NCBI RefSeq assembly: GCF_000264995.1
Contig: NW_006767433.1
Coordinates: forward strand, 1,334,876 to 1,398,875
Reading direction: 5' to 3'
Origin: Punctularia strigosozonata HHB-11173 SS5
Lineage: Eukaryota > Basidiomycota > Agaricomycetes > Corticiales > Punctulariaceae
DNA: 64,000 nt
Under the pieces are notes generated by a model. It was not told the DNA's origin, ran no database searches, and saw only the letters and a list, made by a program, of their open reading frames with translations. The translations under genes and the position numbers were made by a program. The stretch's first letter is position 1. The number at the start of each line of letters is the position of its first letter. Positions 61,520-64,000 of the stretch are shown here, piece after piece.

Positions 61520-63306
61520 GGCCGATAACGCTCACGCTCAGCGTAGATGATTGATCGACAGGCGCCGTGGGGGAGAGAAAAACGAGCAGAAAGAAAGAGA
61601 AACGAGAGGAAAAGACGAAGAGGAATAAGACCCAATGCCCGAGCCGCGCAGGAGGGACAGAAAAGCCAACCTCCTCGCTCGATCGGTCCAATGTCCCTTG
61701 ACGACCGTCACGTGCTGCGCCTGCACGCGGCCGCAGGCAGTGGCCCACCCTTCTTCTCATTGCAACATGCTCATGCTTACAGCGTGTCCTGTCCTCCCGG
61801 AGCGCAACAATCCCAGCACCAGCCATGCTTGACACAGAATGTATTTGCTCGTCCAATCAGCCAGAACAAACAATCACCGTCGTGGTGGAACTGCTGTCGA
61901 TCCGTATCATATATTGATGGATTTCGGTCTTCTCCGTTGCAGATCCCCCTCCGTCCATCAGGGCGGAGCGGGCCACGTACGCAATGGTTGACCAGTCCGC
62001 GCACGCGGAAAGCCCCAGCCGAACTCGAGTCTGGACGATCATCTCCCAGCTTCCACGCATCCTGATTACCGGAAGCGGTATGTCATGACGGTGAATCGAG
62101 GCGCCAGCGCTACCCTCGGTCCACTCTCTTGATCCGAGTGTAAATGAAAGTGCATCGGCGTCACCGATACACGCTGCTGAACACGCTCTCACCGATACGA
62201 CACGGAGCACGGCGGTGCTGATGGCAGACAACTGATATATTGCGATACATGTAGCAAACATGATTCACTAGGGTAGCTAGTACACGACGAATGCCACGGC
62301 CTCCAGACACCACGACTCACCTTGAATGCTGGTTCGCAATAGGCGTCTTCCAACGGTCAACCTGATAGCGTAGGTTAGCCATGCCACGATATCATTCCGA
62401 GACGACATATGAATCAGCTGGCTGTTCTTAGTATTTTATCTTTCGGATATCCGCAGTGCCAATGGCCTCGGAAATGGTGGAAGTGTTCTCATCTCCAACA
62501 CAAACAGGGCCATATGCTCACCTTACAGTTCATCTCCAGCATGCGCGTCGCGTCGAAGCTGGTATGGACGTTGTCTGGAAGCCATTGATTAGCGGACTGC
62601 AAGGAACGTTACAGGACCAGGGAAAGATCAGGCCGAAATGAAAAGAGTCTCCGCAGATGCAAGTGCATTGGAATTTGATGGTACACTCGGAAGCATCATA
62701 TGAGGATGGATTCATGAACCGACAACTTACAAGACATCGTCATGCATTCCACGGGTTCGTGCAACCCGTTAAGGATTCATGCGACTGAACATCCTGAAAT
62801 GGTACGTTAGCGCGTGAAACAGACACACGGAGTATACATCGATATGAAAAGTCAGAGGTGCAACGGTTTGGCTATGTGCTCGGCCGATCGTCAACGCGTG
62901 TAAGCTACGACTGGGGCGGCAACGAAATCATCATGCTATAACGAGGATCGCCGACACTAACCTCAAAAAGTGCATTTCCCCTTCAGCCCAAGGTGCCCGA
63001 CGCCCGCACGCAAACAGCCAGGAAGTGGCATAACCGCACGTAAGCCGTATGTTGTATACGTTTCACGACATGACAGGCAGCATCAAGCACGCAAAGGCGG
63101 CTGTTTCAAGAATTTCGCGTCGTCGTAAGACGCGGTCGAGGTGAAGAGGACAACGACCAGCAGAAAATAAAGTCGGAGGCTACCTCACACGATCACATGA
63201 TAACGGAGTCTAGATTCCGACGCAAGCCGGGCTGGGCGCGTTCTCCGTCGCCAAAACGTGCGGTCCAGCGCCGCGGAATTTGCGGCCGCTTGTGAGCTCT
63301 CCGCCC
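61520..63306. other. Longest gene-free stretch, phosphatase and CBR1 promoters
   Basis: About 1.8 kb. Next to the phosphatase start (61550-61630) is a purine-rich tract, C/T-rich on the coding strand, like fungal leaders. The rest has only short frames (for example 62456-62641) without family features. No tRNA, repeat or mobile element seen. The right end must hold the CBR1 promoter. Confidence 0.5.

Positions 63307-64000
<694 letters not shown>

Overview
The window reads as nuclear DNA of a filamentous basidiomycete, most likely a wood- or litter-decaying Agaricomycete. Genes are close together on both strands and are cut by many short introns (mostly 45-65 bases, GT...AG). Signature families fit this group: a GH3 beta-glucosidase with an N-terminal fungal cellulose-binding module, a GH74 xyloglucanase with a C-terminal one, RNI-like and F-box-like proteins, a tandem BTB protein, AIM9-like phosphotransferases and a YAT-type amino acid permease. 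I see no rRNA, tRNA, CRISPR or virus-derived element. The coding models below were spliced by eye from reading frame, splice sites and family alignment remembered from known proteins; exon edges may be off by a few bases.

Layout. 1-8.2 kb: amino acid transporter (minus, cut by the window edge), F-box-like protein (plus), mitochondrial aconitase of the Aco2 type (minus), double-BTB protein (minus). 8.9-13.2 kb: secreted GH3 beta-glucosidase with CBM1 (minus), followed by a 239-bp MITE. 14.5-27 kb, a housekeeping block: INO80 subunit Ies1, an unknown Ser/Pro-rich protein, saccharopine dehydrogenase LYS1, a short-chain dehydrogenase, a TTC1-like TPR protein, mitochondrial inner membrane protease IMP1, Elongator subunit ELP4. 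27.2-38 kb: a large LRR-RhoGEF-PH protein, a multi-pass membrane protein and an amino acid permease. 38.3-42.4 kb: a kinase-fold protein with a degenerate active site and an unknown Arg/Ser-rich protein. 43.6-47.8 kb: secreted GH74 with CBM1. 49.4-55.7 kb: two AIM9-like phosphotransferase paralogues in direct orientation with an RNI-like LRR gene on the opposite strand between them. 55.8-64 kb: Golgi TVP23, an unknown membrane protein, a dual-specificity phosphatase and the 5' part of NADH-cytochrome b5 reductase CBR1.

How they work together. The two CBM1 enzymes are secreted and fit plant cell wall breakdown: GH74 cuts xyloglucan, GH3 releases glucose from short beta-glucans. Two amino acid transporters belong to unrelated families. 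The Aco2-type aconitase and LYS1 both belong to fungal lysine synthesis (alpha-aminoadipate route) in yeast, but lie 14 kb apart among unrelated genes, so I do not call a cluster. The most striking points are tiny exons in both glycoside hydrolases (12 nt each, one carrying the strand that leads into the GH3 nucleophile), a 48-bp gap between the divergent start codons of TVP23 and its neighbour, the MITE with perfect 26-bp inverted ends, and the split AIM9-like pair. I found no clearly new multi-gene system.
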